This document shows, piece by piece, positions 44,297 through 56,230 of a stretch of 64,000 nucleotides of DNA. Under the pieces are notes generated by a model, which did not search any database, was not told the origin of the DNA, and was given only the letters and a program-made list of their open reading frames with translations. The DNA comes from Hesseltinella vesiculosa (taxonomy: Eukaryota; Mucoromycota; Mucoromycetes; Mucorales; Cunninghamellaceae): the NCBI GenBank assembly GCA_002104935.1, contig MCGT01000002.1:1178001-1242000 (forward strand), in the 5' to 3' direction. The first letter of the stretch is position 1. Every line of letters begins with the position of its first letter. Position numbers and translations under genes: made by a program.

Positions 44297-45074
44297 TTTT
44301 TTTTAATTTACTGGGGGGCTGTTGCTCAGAGACGTCTTCTTTTATAGAGAACGTAGTACACCTCCCATTTGTCTCACCGATCTACAATGATCTACAATTC
44401 AATGAAAAGGAGGGATGCCAAGTACTTGGAGAAGGCCTCTGACTCGACTGTGGAGTTTAGCCATACCACATATACACATGCAAGTAAGCACAGCATGCAT
44501 CAAGGTCAATCATATTCTTTTACTCACTGTCGCCCATTTTTTCTTGACAGAATTTGTCTTCTTTTTCCAAATTGTTTCGTTTTCGTGGATGCAGTCACTC
44601 CAGCAAGGTCTGACAGGTTAAAAAAAAAAGGCAATGAAAAGGGACCCGTCCCCCCCCCCCCTGGCCTCCTAGACTCACTGTTATGAGTTCTGCTTGGAAA
44701 ATTGCAGACCTTGCATGAAAAGCTTCTTTTTTTCACCCTTTGATTGGAGCAAATCTGAGGAGATCAGTGTAGTTGTTTTTCGGGACAATGCCATGTGACA
44801 ATCTCGTTTTTAACGTCGTCCATTTGGGTAATTCCTGCACCGCAAGAAAGTCACAGGTCAGGAGCATAGGAAGCGCAATGCAATGAGGACTATGTTGAGG
44901 AGAGAGGTGCAGTAGTCTGGGCCTATCTGGTTGATTGACCCCGCCAAACGCGCGTCGTTTGAAAATGCAATGGTGTCCACGCAATTATTGTGATCAACTT
45001 AATTTATACAAAGGATTCCAAGCGTGAGAATGAACTGGGTAAACAAAAAAAAAAAAAAAAGAGACAGAAAAAAA
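44297..45074. other. Intergenic region
   Basis: Upstream of the Cys-rich gene and downstream of SPT6, both minus. Contains C- and A-runs (44650, 45044-45060). A minus-strand frame of 83 codons (44984-44733) lacks any recognisable feature and is not called. Confidence 0.5.
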
Positions 45075-48000
45075 CTAATGATGGCGTTGTTGTTGAGCAT
45101 AGTGGGGAGGAGGAGGATATGCAGCATGGGGTGGGGGTGGGTAGGCACCAGGAGGGGGAGGGCCTCGATAGTGATGTGGAGGAGGTGGGTGAGGCATGCC
45201 GTGAGGCATAGGGGGTGGAGGATGGCCATAGTGAGATGGATGGGGTTGTTGTTGCTGAGGATGCTGAGCAGGAGGGTGTGATGGACGTGGTCGCTGTTGC
45301 TGCTGTTGCTGAAGCTTTCGCTTGGCTTCGGTTTGTTGTAATCGTTTGAAGCCATTGATCAGGTCATCAACATTAGGATATGCGGTTTTCTGCAAGCGGT
45401 AGCCATCCGGCAATACTTTGACAGCCTATGAAGGGAAAAAAAAAAAAAAGATGAACATGCGCACTGTTGGTTTTTTTTTTTTTCATTTCTTACCCATCGA
45501 GAGACGACGGAGCGCTGATTCAATTTGAAACCAAGGTCAAAGTAGCCAGGATATTTGTCAGAGAGGCAGAATCCATATTCGGATTTCTTGGGATTGGCTT
45601 TGGTTAAACGATCGAGGTAATCATCTAATTATGAGGGGGAAAAAAGGTGAGATGCTAGTAATCAAACCTTCAAAATGGTCTCAGTTACCAAGGGCTTGGG
45701 AGCCACCGACTTGGAATTTTTGATGGGCCATGAGTTCTTCGACTTTCTGGCTGATGGCTTCGACATAGGTGACAATGAGTTCATCGAGATCTTCAAAGAC
45801 TTGATCGCCGACAAGGTATTTGGAGGCGGCGCTGTAGATGTTGGGCTTTTCTTCCACAACGTCGATGTGCTGAAAGACGCCGTCGGCAACCTTCCAGGTG
45901 ATGACCATATGGGACTGGCCGCGGGACGAGGGTCGAATGACAAGGTCGCCGATAAGTCGCGAGTCCAGGTAGTCCTCGGCTTCCTTGGCACGCAATTGCT
46001 GGAAGAGCGGGTGGTTGACGGTGCGGTTGTTGCGTTCGCGCTTCTTTTGCTGTTTGTGGCGCTCGGATATATAGCGGTCCTCGCCCTCCTTGTCGTAGTA
46101 CTCGTCCTTGGGCAGGGCACGCAGCTCGGTGTCCGAGCCGGGCTTGGTGTCGGATTCCTTGCAGCTGAGTTCGACGAGGTAGCGTTCCTTGTCGACGCGT
46201 TCGATCTTGCAGTTGAGTGTTTGGTCGACGGAGAGCACCTCTTCGACGCTGCCGACGCGACTGTCTGATACAAAGTCGAGATAGATGAGGCCATCGAGGC
46301 CCGAGTCCAGCACGCAGTTGGCGACACGGCCACGTAGAGCCATGACTTTGGCAGGCACAAGGAAGCCTTCGCGCAAGGTGTCGGGGGTTTCGCCAGTGAC
46401 CATGGCAAAGATTTCATCCAAGGAGGGGCGCACGAAACGGGTGCGACGGTCGTAGTAGGGGCCTTGCAGTTCCAGCTTGATATGCTCCAGGATCTGGCGT
46501 TTGGGCGCATTGTATTGCTCGCGCAACACGGCTGCATAGTCGTCCAGGATCAGGTCGTTGAGTCGTTTGGGGTATTCTTTTACAACACGGGCCACCACAG
46601 CCACTTTGGAAGCATAGTCCTCCATGTCGTCTTCATCGATTTCCAGTGCATCGCCGGCCATTTTCCGAGCCAGTTCATAGTCTTCTGGGTGGATACGTGT
46701 GTCGTCCAAGATATCGGCTCCGTCCACATCACGAATACGGATAAAGCTTGCACAATTCACAAACGTATTGGCTGCGGTCATCCCATCCATCACCAGCGAG
46801 TTTCTCGAATCCAGTTCGCCCTAGAAGGAAAAAAGGAAAAGGTAAATAAAATAAAAAAAAAAACGGACACGGCTTTTTTTTTTTTTTTTTTTTCCCAGAT
46901 GATTTTTACCATCGCTTCAACTTTTTTGAGGATGCTTTGGGCTTTGCGGGGACCGAGGCCACAAATAAAGGGAAGGGCAGAGGCGATGTAGGGAGATTTG
47001 GCAGCGGCGTTGATGTCGATCCCCATGTCGTTAACGACAGAGATGAGCGAGCGTTCGAGAGAAGCGAGTAAGAGGTCTTCAGGGACCAGGTGTTGGTGTT
47101 GGTGGAAGCGGATGGTGAGCAGATCGCGGCCGAGGCTGGTGTATTCCAAGAGAGGGTTTTGGAGGCGACGGGCGAGAGCAACACAGTAGCGCATGACTTC
47201 AGGCATACCGGGAAACTCGTCCTGGGCCCGTTTGGAGTTCTTGTACAAGCGCGCAGCCTCGTCGTCGACGACAAGGAGGTCGATGGGAGACGAGCCGCTT
47301 TCGGAGGAGCTGTTGATGTTGGCGACGCTGTTGTGGAGGCTTTTGAAGAGGTGGCGGACTTGTGCGTTGTAGCCAGCGACGACGACGACACTAGGTTTGC
47401 GGTTTCGGATGAGCGACTCGAGTTTCATCAGTTCGCGCTCGTCTTTGATGCGGCCGACTTGCAGTTGGTCGACAACCTTGCCGCGGTGGTTGAGCACAAC
47501 AGCCGAGGTCATGGATTTGGGATCGCCAGCACCGCAGGACACAGCCAGGACCTTGGGCAGGCCGCGTTGGCGGTCGGCATCGGAAGGGCGGTAAGGGCCG
47601 ACATTGACCTTGGCATACAGGCTCTTTGCGGCTTGTTTGCAGATACAGTCTTGGGCAGCGGCACGCATGCGTTCACGGATATGCTTGTCCATCAGAGGCT
47701 CAAGGTAGTCGGCCAGGGCAAGGTCAAAGACAAGGCGGCGCTGTTCATTCCATTCTTTGACAATGTCGCTGAAGCCATCGGACAGGTAGAACTGGAGCAC
47801 GTCGTCGACCCATTTTTCGCGGTCGGGCAGGCCGATTTGGATGGTCAGGAGGCCGTCGGATTCGCCCTTGAGGATGTGGAGGAATTCGCCGTTTTGGAAG
47901 CTGTCCATTGGTTTGCTGAGCAGAAACTTGTAGGGGCGGAGGGGGTGGAGGGCGTCGATGACGGTGAAGCCTTTTTCGGTGGGGTTGACGCAGATCACGG

Positions 48001-50093
48001 CTTGTTCTTCCCAGTCGTGGCGCATGGCCCTGCGCACTTGCATGTCATAAGCGATTTCTTGGGCGAGGACAGATCGCGCAGCTTTCAGGACCTTGTCGGC
48101 TGTGTTGAAGACGTCGTCTGTGTTGGCTTCGGCATGGGTCAAAGGAGGGACCGTGCTGTCTTCTGGGTAGTAGCGACGGTTCCTTTCCGAATAGTTAGCA
48201 CCGAATTCCTTGGCCAAAATGCCAAATTCCTAAAGAAAAAGAGGTCAGCCCTGTTTTTTTTTTTTGTCCGCCGGTGTACCGAGAGCACATTGGTGATGGG
48301 GGTGTTTTCCATGAGTTCGGCGAGAGATTTGTTTTGGGGGCGTTTGGGGCCCTTTTTTTGGGACTGGACAAGGTTGATTTTGGAGGTATGCTTGAGGTTG
48401 ACATAGTCAAAGATGTCGGTGACTTGTTCGAGGCGATCGACTTTGGCTTCGGCGTCGCGGACCAGGGGGCTGTCGATGTCGTATTTGGCTAAAAAGTCAT
48501 TGAGGGTGCGTTTGCGGTCGAGGAGGCCGTGGTACTTGAAGTCCAGATCATAGATGTCCCAGAGGTCTTGCTCGGACAGGATCTCGACGGTTTCGTTGGT
48601 GACGGGGTCGATGGAGGTGAAGAAGTCGCGACGGTGGTCCTTGATGTGGGGCACTTCGAGGAATTCCTTGGTGAAGAAGCGGACGATGTAGGTGACGGCG
48701 GTCAGGTATTCTTCGGACACAGCAGGCAGGCCGTTTTGCTGGGCGAGGTGTTTGGCGACCCATGCGCCTTGTTGTTGAATTTCTTCCATGGTGGGTTCGC
48801 TGAAAGTTTTGTGCAGGCCCTCGTAGCGCATCTGTAATCGTTCAGGCACATCGACATTGCGGATCTTTTCGTCTTCTTCGGTCAACATGCGTTCTGCCAG
48901 CTCACTGGGTTCAAAGATATCGGCCAGCTGAGGCTCCGGTCGTTCTTCCTCCATTTCGGTTTGCTAATGAATCATGGCGGGGGGAATGTGAGTGTTTTTT
49001 TTTGTTAAAAAAATGATAGACATACATCTTCAGGATACAGGGCATATTCATAATCACCACCATCACCAAAGATATCATACATGTCCATCAACACACTACA
49101 AAGCAAGACAGCAAAAAAGGGGGAGTGAGCTGGGGTTGATTGGATTCAGCACGTGCCCATTTACTCTTCGCTGATGCCATCGGGTAGCATATCCAAGATA
49201 TCCTTGCCAGCCTTGCGACTGACATCGTCGAATCCAGCAGCTTCATCGTGTCGTCGTTCGCCCAATATTTGATCCAGATCGTCTTCGTCTTCGTCGGCAA
49301 TAAAGTCGCCCATTTCATCGTACATTTCACGGCGGCGGTAGCTAGGAATGTTTTGGTCGGGCTGGGCAGCATGCTGATTGTCGTCCGCTTCATCATCGGA
49401 AAACATATCGATCGATGTTTTGGTTCTGGGTTGATCGTCCAGCTGGCGGCCCCGTTTCAGCCGCTTGAGTTCGGGCTAGAAAGATGAACGAGGTGAGTCG
49501 ACTGTTTTTTGTCCGAGGGAGTGCACCAGAGCCAGCACGTTACTTCATTGCGCAGCTTTAGGCCTGTGTTTTCTTCCAACAGCTCCAGATCTTCTTCGTC
49601 CAGCTCTTGGTCGACTAGAAATAAAAGTCTCAGTCATCTTGCAAAGCGTTCGTTCTTTTTTTTTAAAAAAAATCAAGCAATCAATCTCGGGTAGCATCTT
49701 ACAGTCGTCCATGCGTCGCTTCTTCTTTCGTCGTGAAGTGGTTCTGGCTTCATCTTCGTCGTCTTCTTGGTCATCATCATCGACAATGAAGCCTTCAGCA
49801 ACCTACAAAAAAAAAAAAAGGTGTGCATGTGAGTAATGATATGAAATGACGTGCTGCTCTTTTGAGATGTCGTCGCGTTGTTGAGTTCTCATGGGGGTGG
49901 GATGGTATACCTTTCGAGCTTCTTCTTCATCGTCTTCATCTTCATCTTCATCGTCGTCTTCGTCCGAGTCGTGACCAAAACCGACTTCATCACCGTCATC
50001 CGATTCATCTTCAGAGTTGATCATTGGGTTGGTGCGGCGCTGCCGTTGGTGTTGTGAGAGAGCGATCTCGTCATCGCTATCTTGCATGGACAT
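45075..50093 (-). CDS. SPT6: Transcription elongation factor / histone chaperone Spt6
   Basis: Nuclear chaperone travelling with RNA polymerase II (family knowledge). Ten exons in transcript order: 50093-49911, 49802-49703, 49614-49544, 49475-49165, 49095-49026, 48963-48280, 48230-46920, 46820-45689, 45624-45494, 45425-45075; 1,447 aa, almost exactly the yeast length. Order: acidic N-terminus (MSMQDSDDEIA, long Asp/Glu runs), RRREMYDEMGDFI segment, helical core, YqgF-like domain (VLAVSCGAGDPKSM), HhH region (FICGLGPRKAQSILKK), death-like/S1 region (GELDSRNSLVMDG…), then tandem SH2 (ANPKKSEYGFCLSDKYPGYF, FKLNQRSVVSRW). The end is Gln/Pro/His/Tyr-rich. The apparent first codon for longer frames is a TTG; the true ATG is at 50093. 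All phases fit. Confidence 0.96.
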
Positions 50094-50337
50094 GGTCAAT
50101 GACAATCAGTAAAGGCAAGAAAAAATGAGAGAGAGAGAAACAATAAAAAAAATAAAAAATTAAGCGGTGACAAAAGGAGGAGGGGAGAGTGATCTTTTTT
50201 TTTTTTTTTAAAAAAAAACAAAGGCTGGTATATTAAAATGAGAGGAAGGCTTGGAGCAAATGAGTAGCAATAGACTGTCCAAGCCAATCAATGAGACAGA
50301 GAAAATGGCTGAAAGAGACTTGTTGAAGAATGTCACT

Positions 50338-50372
<35 letters not shown>

Positions 50373-50788
50373 CATCAACGAATCAGGTTTCACCGTCACA
50401 AGTCTTTTTTTGGGTGGAGATGGTTACACCATTTTCGCCATGGACAGAGGCATTCCTGCATGAAATCAACCACTTGCGCCATGAAAGCAAATAATCCAGA
50501 GAGTGAAGAGGGAAGAATAAAAAGTGAAACAAGGGGATTCCTCGGCAATGAGTAAAAAGAAAGGGGTGTGGCTCTGCAACGAAAGAGGAGAAATGAGAGG
50601 AGCCAAGGAGAGATGCAGGGATTAAAATAGTAGTTCAAGGGAAAAAGCCCAGCAGCAAACATGTAAGATAATTAAAACAACGTTTATAGAGAGAGTATTT
50701 ATTCGGGTATGTACAGTTAGAAAAGCAGTGATGAACTCCTTTTTTGGAGGCAAGTGAAAAAAGGGGTGGGTAACAGGGAGTTTCTTTG
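50094..50788. other. Intergenic: SPT6 promoter and 3' end of small gene
   Basis: Minus-strand promoter of SPT6. Includes adjacent T- and A-runs at 50195-50218, and a (TG)14 microsatellite. No coding gene. Confidence 0.6.
50342..50369. repeat. (TG)14 microsatellite
   Basis: An uninterrupted run of 14 TG dinucleotides, about 250 bp upstream of the SPT6 start codon. Confidence 0.95.
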
Positions 50789-51157
50789 TTAAACAGCAAA
50801 GTCAGGAGTGACACTCACTCGGACCGTACGTTCTGGATAATCCGAAATCAATTGCTCGATTTCCAATTGCTTTGGTGACAACGGCTCGTCATAAAGGGTC
50901 ATGGACGCGGTAGAGGATGAGGCGCTGGACAATGTAAAGGCTGGCAAGGAAAATCGGAGTGATGCCGACTGGCGTTTTGTCGTAAAAAAGAGGCTTGATA
51001 ACATTAACGACTGACGGAAAGATGACCGACGGCCTTTCTTTGTGCTAGATGATGTTGACGACGACGACATCATGGATGTCCTTGGGCTAGCAAGTTCTTG
51101 ATGGTAGTCGTCGCTGCGAAAGTAATAGTCCAGTATTTCTTCTTCATGAACACGCAT
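50789..51157 (-). CDS. Small serine-rich hypothetical protein
   Basis: Single exon, 122 aa. N-terminus MRVHEEEILDYYFRSDDYHQ, a Ser/Thr-rich basic middle (SSSSTSSSTKKGRRSSFRQS) with potential phosphorylation sites, and an ordered-looking C-terminus containing ALYDE-like SMTLYDEPLSPKQLEIEQL and PERTVRVSVTPDFAV. No signal peptide or membrane segment. I do not recognise it. The balanced composition at both ends and the isolated position argue for a real gene. Confidence 0.6.
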   Translation of the reverse strand: MRVHEEEILDYYFRSDDYHQELASPRTSMMSSSSTSSSTKKGRRSSFRQSLMLSSLFFTTKRQSASLRFSLPAFTLSSASSSTASMTLYDEPLSPKQLEIEQLISDYPERTVRVSVTPDFAV

Positions 51158-51939
51158 TTGTATTGTAATTATAATTTAAAGAGGCAAGGGGTAAAAAAAA
51201 AGAAGTGAAAGAGAATGAAAAAAAAGCCCTTTGCCTTATATTCTTTTTTTATTTTTTTTTTGTTCCCACTCATCTCCATATCAGGTCCACAGCACCCACC
51301 CTTTTCAAACTCCTACGCCGTCACCATGCGTCTGTGCGTTTGGGACAAACTCTCCTTTTCTTTATCTCAAAATGACCTTGGGCTGGAATCAACCACTCAC
51401 TGCCCCTTTTTACTATGCGTCCTATTTTGTAGATGAACGATGGTGGATGCTGCAGCTTCACGTTAACCCTCCTCATTTCATGGCCTAAAAACTTCCCGCT
51501 CCTTGTCAAATAGCAACGAAAAAAAAATGGGGGGGAGGGGGGAGGACAGCCATGTAGATTTGAAACCTGAGCAACCAAAGACATTGGAGACACCTGTTTA
51601 ATTCGTACATTGTCGAAAAATCAACCAATCAAACTACAGTTCTCAACGAGAGCACACACCATTGTAACAATAAACGCCGCTGCCTATTGAACCCAAAAAA
51701 AAAAAGAACAAATCATGAGTTTTGACAGGTTCAATGCATGAATGAATCATCCAGAAAAAAATTCCTTGGTTTCGGCGTCCGGACGTCTGTAGCGCGAACT
51801 ACTTACCAAATCGAGAAGTACATTCACTGTTGGTTTTACTAGAGAGAAAGAGGTGAGCAATCATAATAAAAAATATGGCGAGGGAAATGCGGTGATTGCG
51901 TTCTTTTTGTTGTTTGGAGTGAGTGGGGGGTTGGATGGT
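51158..51939. other. Intergenic region
   Basis: Promoter side of the Ser-rich gene and 3' side of the proline-rich gene. Short open frames only. No gene seen. Confidence 0.55.
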
Positions 51940-52334
51940 TTACCAATAATAATAATTGCCTCTATTTTGAGTACGTCTTGTCATGCCGGTGGCCAAGCCA
52001 ATGATAAGGGCGAGAAGAATCAGACAACAACAGCAAGAGGAGACCTTGCGCATCAACCCAAGCCGAGGATTTTGTGGTGGGTTGTAAAATTGAGCGATGC
52101 GCGCTACAGCTTGTGGTTGCTGAGGTGGGGCGGCTTGGTTGCCAGCAGGCTGGGACGGTGGTTGATAGTATGTCTGACCTTGAGGATATTGTGCGTCTTG
52201 CTGATAGGAAGGTGGAGGTGGGCCGGGGGGTGGGGCTTAAAAAACTGCAAGTCAATAGGTTGACATCTCAATGTTTCTGTTTCTCTCTTACGATATTGCT
52301 GTTGATCTTGTGATAAACCGTTCTGCTTGCTCAT
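51940..52334 (-). CDS. Small proline/glutamine-rich single-pass membrane protein
   Basis: Exons 52334-52292 and 52235-51940, joined through a 56-nt intron whose acceptor is TTTTTTAAG; 112 aa. The cytosolic-type N-terminus is Pro/Gln/Tyr-rich (QQQYPPPPGPPPPSYQQD, PQGQTYYQPPSQP). A short linker (RIAQFYNPPQNPRLGLMRK) precedes a Cys-rich hydrophobic segment (SSCCCCLILLALIIGLA), then a short basic tail ending YYYW. The tetra-Cys at the membrane border suggests palmitoylation. The layout resembles fungal CYSTM-like or PXY-rich tail-anchored proteins; family not established. Confidence 0.65.
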
Positions 52335-52561
52335 TTTTTTGACCTTGTTAATTAGCTTTAATGGAAAGAATTAAAAAAAATAGACCAAAAAAAAAAGCGA
52401 GAAAAAAAAAAGACCTTGCTCCAAACAAACAGCCAAGGATTCTCCACGCTGAAACCGATGCAGTGCCAAAATAGGAAATGCCCGAACCGCCAAGGAAAAA
52501 AGCGCTGCCTTCGAGAACGATGGCTCATCTTTTTCTTTTTTTTATTGATTCCTTGTTCCAA

Positions 52562-53035
52562 ATGATGCCTATGAAACCGCCAAGTAACTTATTACCGACT
52601 GCCAGGCAAGACTTGACGGTGGATGATCCTGAGCGGCAATCGATTTTTCCTGAAGAGTCGGACCAAAGTATGGATGTGGGGGACCCGACGTGGTTGAAAT
52701 GTAAAAGCACATTATGGGGTCAAGCCGGCCGATGGCAAAGTCAGCTAGGGTCATGGACTGGTCTGACAAGTCTGGAAGAACGTGGCCATGCATGGGAAGA
52801 GTGGGCCTCGATCACTTCCAAGCAAGCTCGCCGCCTGTCCCAAGAAGGCGTGCCCAGTCGCCTCCATGATGACTATGACCGAGTTGTCAGCTTCATGAGT
52901 CGTGCCCTCGGTCACGTCAGTGGTCAACGAGAATTCAATCCGAATGAACTCGGCCACTCCGAGCAAGCGAGTCTTTATCACTATCACCAACACTCCCAGC
53001 TTTCGCAGCCACCTCCGCCTCCCACCAAATCTTGA
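52562..53035 (+). CDS. Small CsbD-like protein
   Basis: About 157 aa from the ATG at 52562, which follows a T-rich leader; an in-frame ATG at 52478 would add 28 residues of leader-like sequence. Acidic N-terminal part (DDPERQSIFPEESDQSMD), then two stretches with the CsbD-type pattern: KSTLWGQAGRWQSQLGSW plus TGLTSLEERGHAWEEWA, and DRVVSFMSRALGHVSGQRE. Fungal CsbD-like proteins are small stress-associated or cruciform-DNA-binding proteins. The resemblance is by spacing and a few residues only. The C-terminus is His/Gln/Pro-rich. Confidence 0.5.
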   Translation: MMPMKPPSNLLPTARQDLTVDDPERQSIFPEESDQSMDVGDPTWLKCKSTLWGQAGRWQSQLGSWTGLTSLEERGHAWEEWASITSKQARRLSQEGVPSRLHDDYDRVVSFMSRALGHVSGQREFNPNELGHSEQASLYHYHQHSQLSQPPPPPTKS

Positions 53036-53642
53036 TTCATGCCAGTCCAAGAAAAAAAATCTTTTGGGTCGGCTTGCAACCAAACTGGGAACCCAGCACA
53101 TGACTGCCTTCTTACGCTGCGAGAAAAAAAAATTTTTTTTTTCTTGTCAGGGGATAAAAAGGGCGACGGCGTGTCATTTTTTGGCTCTTCTTCTTTCTTG
53201 CAACTTTTTGCTCACATTTGCTGAGTGAAGTATGTGAACAAGGTAAGCTTCCCTCTTTTTTTTTTTTTTTTTTGGTTTGTTTGGTAAAAGGATGATACTG
53301 GCATTTGGCTTTAACCGTTATGGTGATGATGAAAACAACCTAGCTACCTTACAATTTTTTGTCTGAAACCAAACCCAAAAAAAAAACTTTTCCCTTCCTC
53401 ATAATGCCTGTGGATATAGGAACTGACTTTTTTTTCATTGTTATAGACAACTTGTTCTCAAGCCTGCATTTTCATCTATAATAATAAAAGACATCATTTT
53501 TTTAAAAAAAAAACTTTTTTGTGTGGGTATCTGAAAGAGAAGAACAAGTGTGGCTTGGAGCGGAGTGTGAAATTAAAAATGTCCGTTTGCTGGAGCTTGC
53601 TCGTTTTTTCTTTTCTTTCTGGTGTCGTTTATCGAAACGACG
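53036..53642. other. Intergenic region
   Basis: Between the CsbD-like gene and the NEDP1 gene, both plus. T-runs at 53257-53273. A short GT-rich stretch (53747-53765) lies further on, inside the first NEDP1 intron. No gene seen. Confidence 0.55.
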
Positions 53643-54592
53643 ATGCTAGTTCTTCATTATCATGACGTTGTGATCCGATCGGACGTAAGCACCAACTTTA
53701 TGTTGATTTATGCTTGAGTAGAGACAAGCAGTGACGAGAGCTTTTGTTGTGTGTGTGTGGGTGTGCGAGTTTCTTCGTGTTCTCGTTCTGTCTTGCTGGT
53801 CTTACAGAAGCGCTGGTAGGATTTAGACACGATAAAAGAAAACCACTGGCTGAATGATACTATCATTGAATTTTATATGGAATACAAGGAACGCACCGAG
53901 GCCGGTTTTACTGACGCAATCTTGTTGCTACGGCCGGCCATGGTCCAGCTGCTGACCCATTCTTCAGGTAAAGCCTCCCTTGCCAATGACCAGCGCGTGC
54001 TCAAGCGCTTGTTGATTGCAGAAGACCCAAACTTACTCAAGACGGTGCTGCCACCTAATTTGGATACAAGAGAGGTCGTGTTTGCCCCCATCAATGACGG
54101 ATCTCCCGGAAAGGCTTATGATGGCTCACACTGGTACGACATGTCAGAAAAAAAAAGAGCCTCCCCCTCACACCTTTTTTACGGGGTCACACAGGTCGTT
54201 GGTTGTATTTTTTAGGCCGACCAAGCGATATTATTATTACGACAGCATGGGCACCGGGAACTTCAGGGCAGCAAGAAAAACCGCAAGGAAGTTAGCTCCA
54301 TTGCTAGGTGAGCAGGCTTCTGATTTGTTGATTGCGGAGACGCCACAGCAAGGCAATGGTGCAGACTGCGGGGGTAAGCCTCATCTCTCCTAGCCAGGGC
54401 TTCATTCTTACCTCTTTTGTAGTCATGGTGATCGGCGTGATAGAATACCTCTTGAAGAACATCATCGTCGGTCATGCAAACCCGGAAATGTTTGAAACGA
54501 TCCGCGACGCCGATATCACCCCACCAAGCCAAATCCGCTCCACTCTCGTCAGTACCATCCTCGCCTTGAGAGTCAAAAAGGACAAACAATAA
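53643..54592 (+). CDS. NEDD8-specific protease NEDP1/SENP8 (C48 family)
   Basis: Ulp1-type cysteine protease of the deneddylase subgroup, which processes NEDD8 and removes it from substrates (family knowledge). Exons 53643-53684, 53820-54133, 54195-54373, 54423-54592; 234 aa, a catalytic domain only, as in NEDP1. Motifs: VLHYHDVVIRSDDLDTI and ENHWLNDTIIEFYMEY at the N-terminus; catalytic His in YDGSHWSLVVF; Asp in YYYYDSMGTGN; oxyanion Gln and catalytic Cys in QGNGADCGVMVIG. The first exon is short (14 codons) and its choice is supported by the alignment around DVVIRSDD. Its 3' end is 54 bp from the 3' end of STE24, which converges on it. Confidence 0.9.
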
Positions 54593-54646
54593 AAAACCCA
54601 CTGCTGTGCACATCGTACACGCAATTTTTTACTGTATCGATGAGAA

Positions 54647-56230
54647 CTACAAATCCTTCTTGGATTCCTTTTCGTCGACGGAAATGGGCTTGTCGGTGGA
54701 GGGCTGGACGCCGAGTTTGTTCAAGCGTTCGGTCAGGGTAGGGTGGGAGTTGTTCCAGGCTGAGTACCAAGGGTCCATATTGAAGCCGCCCAAGTTCTTG
54801 ACACTCAATTTGATCAGGGCGCTGCGCAACTTTGAAGCAAAGCCGAGTTGCAGGGCAAAAGCATCTAGTAAAAAAAGATGGGCGTAAACAGCCTGATCAT
54901 GACACCCACCTTTATCCCTTACCAGCTTCGTATTCATTCTTGCGTTGATAGACGTGCATCAAGAAGCTAATGGTGCTGTCGACGGGGGCATAGATACATT
55001 GGAAGAGGACAAAGCCGATGAGGACAGGGGTGGTGTGGAAACCAAAGTCGCGGTAGAATTTGGCATTGTGGATGAAGAAGGAGAAGAACCAGAACATAGT
55101 GACGGTGTAGAGCTGGGTGACGACAAGCAACTTGAGGGTGTGGCTCATCTTCCAGTGGCCGAGTTCGTGAGCAAGGACAGCACAGATCTCGTCATTGTCA
55201 GATTGCTCGATCAACGTGTCAAACAAAACAATCTGCTTGTTCTTGCCAAAGCCATAAAAGTAGGCGTTGGAGTGGCTGGAGCGTTTGCTGCCGTCGATCA
55301 CGTACAGCTTCTTGAGAGGGAAGTGGATACGGGCGGCCAGGCTTTCGATTTGGGTGCGCAGTTCACCTTCGTCCATGGGCGTCAATTTGTTGAACAAGGG
55401 TTGGATCACAGAGGGATAGATCGTGATGATAAACAGCTGGAACACCATCCTAGAAGCAACCAATGAAAAGCAAGGAGGTCAGAAAGTTCGCCCACTTGGT
55501 TCTTTCCACGGCTTACAAGACAACCCACACATAAAAGAAAAAGTTGTCACCCGTTGACTGCATGATCCACAGACAAACAGAAAGGATAGGGCACATCAAG
55601 ACGACCATAATCAATTGTTGCTTGAGCAAATCCGAAAAATAAAGTCCGAGGGTTTGTTTGTTGAACCCGTGCTTTTCTTCAATGACAAAGTTGGAGTACA
55701 ATGAAAAGGGCAGTGACGTCAGAGTACTGTACCAACTAAACAGAATCGAGAACACCAGCGATTGCAAGATCTACGGCGTGTTCAAGCGTCAGAGTCTTGG
55801 AGAAAAGGAGGAGCCGGTGCTTACCTGGTACTCTGGACCATAACCGGTATAGGTTTCTAACAAATGGCCAGAGGCATACCACAGCCAGGCCATGCCATTG
55901 TAATACAAGAGAGCCACCGATTCTGCTTGCTTGATCACATCATGCACAAATCCAAAGCGTGACTTGTCCGAATTGTAGCTTTGAGCCTTTTTGAAGTCTT
56001 CTTCCGTCACAATATCAGCCAATTCCTTGGGACGATTTGGCATCAGATAGCGACGATGTTGGCGATGGCTAAAACAGAGGGATGAGAACCATCCAGCATT
56101 CGAAAAAAAGGGGGGAATGGACTTACTTGAGATATTGTTCAAAGCCAAAGATGGCACAGGAGAAGACAATGACATATTTTTTGTAATCAATGCCATCAAG
56201 GGCATCTAATAACTGGATCAGCGTATCCAT
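54647..56230 (-). CDS. STE24: CAAX prenyl protease Ste24/Zmpste24
   Basis: Integral ER/inner-nuclear-membrane zinc metalloprotease that cleaves farnesylated CAAX proteins such as a-factor (family knowledge). Exons in transcript order: 56230-56127, 56068-55825, 55770-55517, 55449-54923, 54864-54647; 448 aa, matching yeast Ste24 (453). Several transmembrane segments, including FIITIYPSVIQPLF and VVTQLYTVTMFWFFSFF. The zinc site is HELGHWKMSHTLK with the third ligand in NEYEADAFALQLG. FVIEEKHGFNKQTLGLYFSD and SNAYFYGFGKNKQIVLFDT are family signatures. The C-terminus is acidic/Lys-rich and lacks a clear dilysine retrieval signal (ends ESKKDL). Confidence 0.95.

Noticed and set aside
47090..48406. 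438-codon open frame on the plus strand
   Set aside because: Antisense to the SPT6 core exon; Val/Asp/Phe-rich shadow of a well-supported gene.
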